Positions 42,453-44,505 of a DNA stretch of 44,505 bases are shown here, piece by piece. The stretch covers positions 1 to 44,505 of the forward strand of contig NZ_CAVK010000198.1 of NCBI RefSeq assembly GCF_000382885.1, read 5' to 3'. Each line of letters opens with the position of its first letter. The stretch's first letter is position 1. The translations under genes and the position numbers were made by a program. Origin of the DNA: Sphingobium indicum BiD32. Lineage in GTDB: Bacteria > Pseudomonadota > Alphaproteobacteria > Sphingomonadales > Sphingomonadaceae. The notes under the pieces are model-generated. The model saw nothing but the letters and a program-made list of their open reading frames with translations, searched no databases and was not told the origin of the DNA.

Positions 42453-42523
42453 GCCGCGCGGACGGCGGGGGAGGCAGGCACCTTTTCCGCTTTCCGCGTG
42501 ATTCGGTGCATTTTCAAGAAAAC

Positions 42524-42598
42524 TGGCTGGGGCGGCAGGATTCGAACCTGCGCATGGCGGCATCAAAAGCCGCTGCCTTACCGCTTGGCGACGCCCCA
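42524..42598 (-). tRNA. tRNA-Gln (anticodon TTG)
   Basis: On the minus strand the acceptor arm TGGGGCG pairs with CGCCCCA, followed by discriminator G and an encoded CCA. The D-arm region GCCAAGCGGTAAGGC, the anticodon arm GCGGC-TTTTGAT-GCCGC with anticodon TTG, and the T-arm GCAGGTTCGAATCCTGC are all intact. It reads CAA and CAG as glutamine. It is transcribed against gdhB and the MarR gene. Confidence 0.97.
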
Positions 42599-42721
42599 GC
42601 AGCGCCGATTTTCGTCGGCGCGGTCAGGCATATAGCGTGTGATTGGCGAAAGGAAAGCCTAGTCATCATCCTTTTGGGACGGCAATAAGACACTTTCCTC
42701 CCGCGCTGGATCATCACAGCC

Positions 42722-43237
42722 ATGACCATTACCAGTTCGTCGCCTTCATCGGCCCAGATGTCGCCCGCATCCCCGCTGTTCCTGCGCGAGGATGAGATAC
42801 GACGCGGGATCGAAATGCTCTATTTCGGCTATTCCGCGCTGACCCGGTCGATCGACGAGGGACTGGCGGCACTGGGGCTGGGCCGGGCGCATCATCGCGC
42901 GCTCTATTTCATCTCGCGCCAGCCCGACCTGACCGTCAAGGATCTGCTGCGGTTGCTGGCCATCACCAAGCAATCATTGGGTCGGGTCCTGAACGACCTG
43001 ATTGATCGCGGCTATATCGAATCGCGGCCCGGTCCCAACGACCGGCGACAGAAATTGCTGCGGCTGAGCGCGGCGGGCGCAGCGCTGGAGGCCGAACTGT
43101 TCCGTGCCCTGCGCGAGAAGATGGCAGCCGCCTATGCACAGGCAGGGCAAGGGTCGGTCACCGGCTTCTGGCGGGTGCTGGAAGGGCTGATCCCCGATCA
43201 GGACCGGTCGATGGTGTTCGGCCTGCGCGGCGGATAG
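42722..43237 (+). CDS. MarR family transcriptional regulator
   Basis: The 171-residue protein has a winged helix-turn-helix of MarR type: GLGRAHHRALYFISRQPDLT, VKDLLRLLAITKQSLGRVLN, DLIDRGYIESRPGPNDRRQK with the wing NDRRQKLLRLS. Helices for dimerisation flank it. The first 20 or so residues are serine-rich and not conserved, so a start at Met13 is possible. The ligand and targets are unknown. The promoter region is short (123 bases to the tRNA). Confidence 0.92.
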   Translation: MTITSSSPSSAQMSPASPLFLREDEIRRGIEMLYFGYSALTRSIDEGLAALGLGRAHHRALYFISRQPDLTVKDLLRLLAITKQSLGRVLNDLIDRGYIESRPGPNDRRQKLLRLSAAGAALEAELFRALREKMAAAYAQAGQGSVTGFWRVLEGLIPDQDRSMVFGLRGG

Positions 43238-43301
43238 GCACGCAACCTTATCGCGCCTGCTGCGCTTATGTCGCTCCACGCAATGGGGAAAAGGAGCCAT
43301 C

Positions 43302-43616
43302 ATGCGCACATCCATATTGGCCGCACTCGCGGTCCTCTCGGTCGCCAGCCTGTCGGCTTGCTCGGAAAAAACCGAGGATAGCGTCGAAAATGCAGGCGCT
43401 TCGATCGGCAATGACATCAGCCAGTCGGTCGATCGCGCGGGCGACACAATCGATAATGGCCTGGACAGGGCCGGACGGACGATCGACGAGGGCGCGGACA
43501 AGATCGGTGCGGCGACGAGCGATGCCGCAAACGACGCGGAGCGCGAGGCAGACGCCGCCAAGCGTGATGTCGGCGCGTCGCTGGAAGAAGCAGGCAAGGA
43601 TCTGAAGAACGATTGA
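43302..43616 (+). CDS. Small lipoprotein, 104 aa
   Basis: The protein has a lipoprotein signal peptide with lipobox LSAC (Cys20), so it should be lipid-anchored. The mature part is a long amphipathic, alanine- and aspartate-rich helix with repeated units such as SVDRAGDTIDNGLDRAG, RTIDEGADKIGAATSDAAND, resembling entericidin-like or apolipoprotein-like envelope stress proteins. AAAGGAG lies before the ATG at 43302. No function is known. Confidence 0.85.
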   Translation: MRTSILAALAVLSVASLSACSEKTEDSVENAGASIGNDISQSVDRAGDTIDNGLDRAGRTIDEGADKIGAATSDAANDAEREADAAKRDVGASLEEAGKDLKND

Positions 43617-43625
43617 TCCGTTCGG

Positions 43626-43649
43626 GTGCGCGGCTTCCACACCGCGCAC
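43626..43649. terminator. Hairpin after the lipoprotein gene
   Basis: GTGCGCGG and CCGCGCAC pair around an eight-base loop, ten bases after the stop codon. There is no T-run, so termination would be weak or Rho-assisted. Confidence 0.45.
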
Positions 43650-43691
43650 CTCCGGCTTGACCCCGCCCTGCGCGGTCCATAGCGGTCGGGC

Positions 43692-44505
43692 ATGACCCAT
43701 GCCGCCGTCCTCAGCGATCCCCCCGCCCCAAGCCGCTGGCTGATCGGCCGTCCCGAACTGGCGCTGATCGGCGTGACGATGCTGTGGGGCGGCACTTTCC
43801 TGATCATTCATGGCGCGATGACGCAGTCAGGGCCGCTTTATTTTGTCGGGCTGCGCTTTGGCACTGCGGCGCTGCTCACCCTGCCGCTGGCGCTGCCAGT
43901 GCTGCGCGGACTGACGCTGGGCGAACTATGGGCGGGGCTGGTGATCGGTCTGGGCATCTTTGTCGGCTATACGCTCCAGACCTGGGGGCTTCAGACGATT
44001 TCGAGCAGCGCATCGGCGTTCATCACCGCCGCCTATGTGCCGCTGGTGCCGGTGCTGCAATGGATCATCCTGCGGCGGCGGCCCCGGCTGGCGAGCTGGA
44101 TCGGGGTGGCACTGGCGTTCATCGGCCTGTTGTTGGTGGCGGCACCCGAAGGCGGCATGGCGCTGGGCCGGGGCGAGATTCTGACGCTGATCAGCACATT
44201 GGCGATCGCGCTGGAGATCATCTTCATCAGCCTGTGGGCTGGCAGCGTCAATGTCCTGCGGGTGACCGTGGTGCAGCTGGCGGTGACGTCGCTGCTGGCC
44301 TTTGCCTGCATGGCCCCGGCGGGCGAGGCGATCCCACCCTTCTCCTGGGCGGTGGTGATCGCCGCCTGTGGCCTTGGCGCGATGACAGCGATCATCCAGC
44401 TGGTGATGAACTGGGCGCAGCGCACCGTGTCGCCGACACGGGCGACGTTGATCTATGCGGGCGAACCGGTCTGGGCCGGGATCATCGGCAGGATCGCGGG
44501 CGACC
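43692..44505 (+). CDS. EamA/DMT family transporter (cut by window end)
   Basis: At least 271 residues are present, with no stop before the window ends. The protein starts with a short hydrophilic tail and then has about nine hydrophobic helices in the drug/metabolite transporter pattern: LIGVTMLWGGTFLIIHGAM, YFVGLRFGTAALLTLPLAL, ISSSASAFITAAYVPLVPVL in the first EamA repeat, then a second repeat from about residue 157. The C-terminal YAGEPVWAGIIGRIAGD is typical of the last helices. It would export an amino acid or similar metabolite; the substrate is unknown. The ATG at 43692 precedes the first helix by about 20 residues. Confidence 0.92.
   Translation, partial: MTHAAVLSDPPAPSRWLIGRPELALIGVTMLWGGTFLIIHGAMTQSGPLYFVGLRFGTAALLTLPLALPVLRGLTLGELWAGLVIGLGIFVGYTLQTWGLQTISSSASAFITAAYVPLVPVLQWIILRRRPRLASWIGVALAFIGLLLVAAPEGGMALGRGEILTLISTLAIALEIIFISLWAGSVNVLRVTVVQLAVTSLLAFACMAPAGEAIPPFSWAVVIAACGLGAMTAIIQLVMNWAQRTVSPTRATLIYAGEPVWAGIIGRIAGD

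Overview
The window looks like a chromosomal segment of a sphingomonad (Sphingobium/Sphingomonas-type alphaproteobacterium). This is an inference from several sequence features: high GC with strong GC3 bias; a UrcA-family secreted protein; a TonB-receptor/peptidase operon; a 1559-residue NAD-dependent glutamate dehydrogenase; an alphaproteobacterial LexA box of the GTTC-N7-GTTC type before uvrA; and a GGAAC-N17-CGTT promoter typical of the alphaproteobacterial stress factor EcfG. No rRNA, CRISPR array, IS element or prophage was seen.

Layout. 0-5.3 kb: a MATE exporter, an unknown 110-aa protein, a YadG/YadH-type ABC-2 exporter pair, a PmtA-like methyltransferase and a LysR regulator. 5.3-10.9 kb: distal valine catabolism (mmsA, an isobutyryl-CoA dehydrogenase candidate, 3-hydroxyisobutyryl-CoA hydrolase, mmsB), with the LysR gene divergent from mmsA. 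Hairpin repeats and a small GIY-YIG nuclease gene sit between the pathway genes. 10.9-15.5 kb, minus strand: an enoyl-CoA hydratase that could supply the missing hydration step, then a TonB-dependent receptor coupled to an M19 dipeptidase. 15.7-19.7 kb: a pteridine pair (folE plus a PTR1/FolM-type reductase), a MobA-like nucleotidyltransferase and an MFS exporter. 19.8-23.3 kb: a beta-oxidation pair (thiolase and FadB/FadJ-type multifunctional protein). 23.4-25.6 kb: galE, a YbaK-type deacylase and pgl. 25.7-29.5 kb: three small genes of unknown function, one with an EcfG-type promoter, a LytS/LytTR two-component pair, and urcA with a clear terminator.

29.5-37.3 kb is an accessory zone interrupted by the SOS-controlled uvrA. 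It holds three two-gene modules: a low-GC DUF262 (ParB-like) gene overlapping a HEPN-type gene; a HipA-like kinase gene split by an in-frame TGA and overlapping a DUF3037 gene; and a stability-determinant/RelE toxin-antitoxin pair whose -10 box predicts a leaderless mRNA. 37.8-44.5 kb returns to core-like genes: gdhB, tRNA-Gln(TTG), a MarR regulator, a small lipoprotein and an EamA transporter cut by the window end.

Two window-wide signals go beyond the gene list. First, the plus strand is C-rich up to about 35 kb, whichever strand the genes are on, and G-rich from about 37.8 kb. This is a skew inversion of the sign expected at a replication origin, or at a rearrangement junction. Second, at least two families of palindromic intergenic repeats recur. 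One is an about 84-nt two-hairpin unit whose three copies show compensatory stem changes; two copies bracket the GIY-YIG gene, and one of them encodes the end of its protein.
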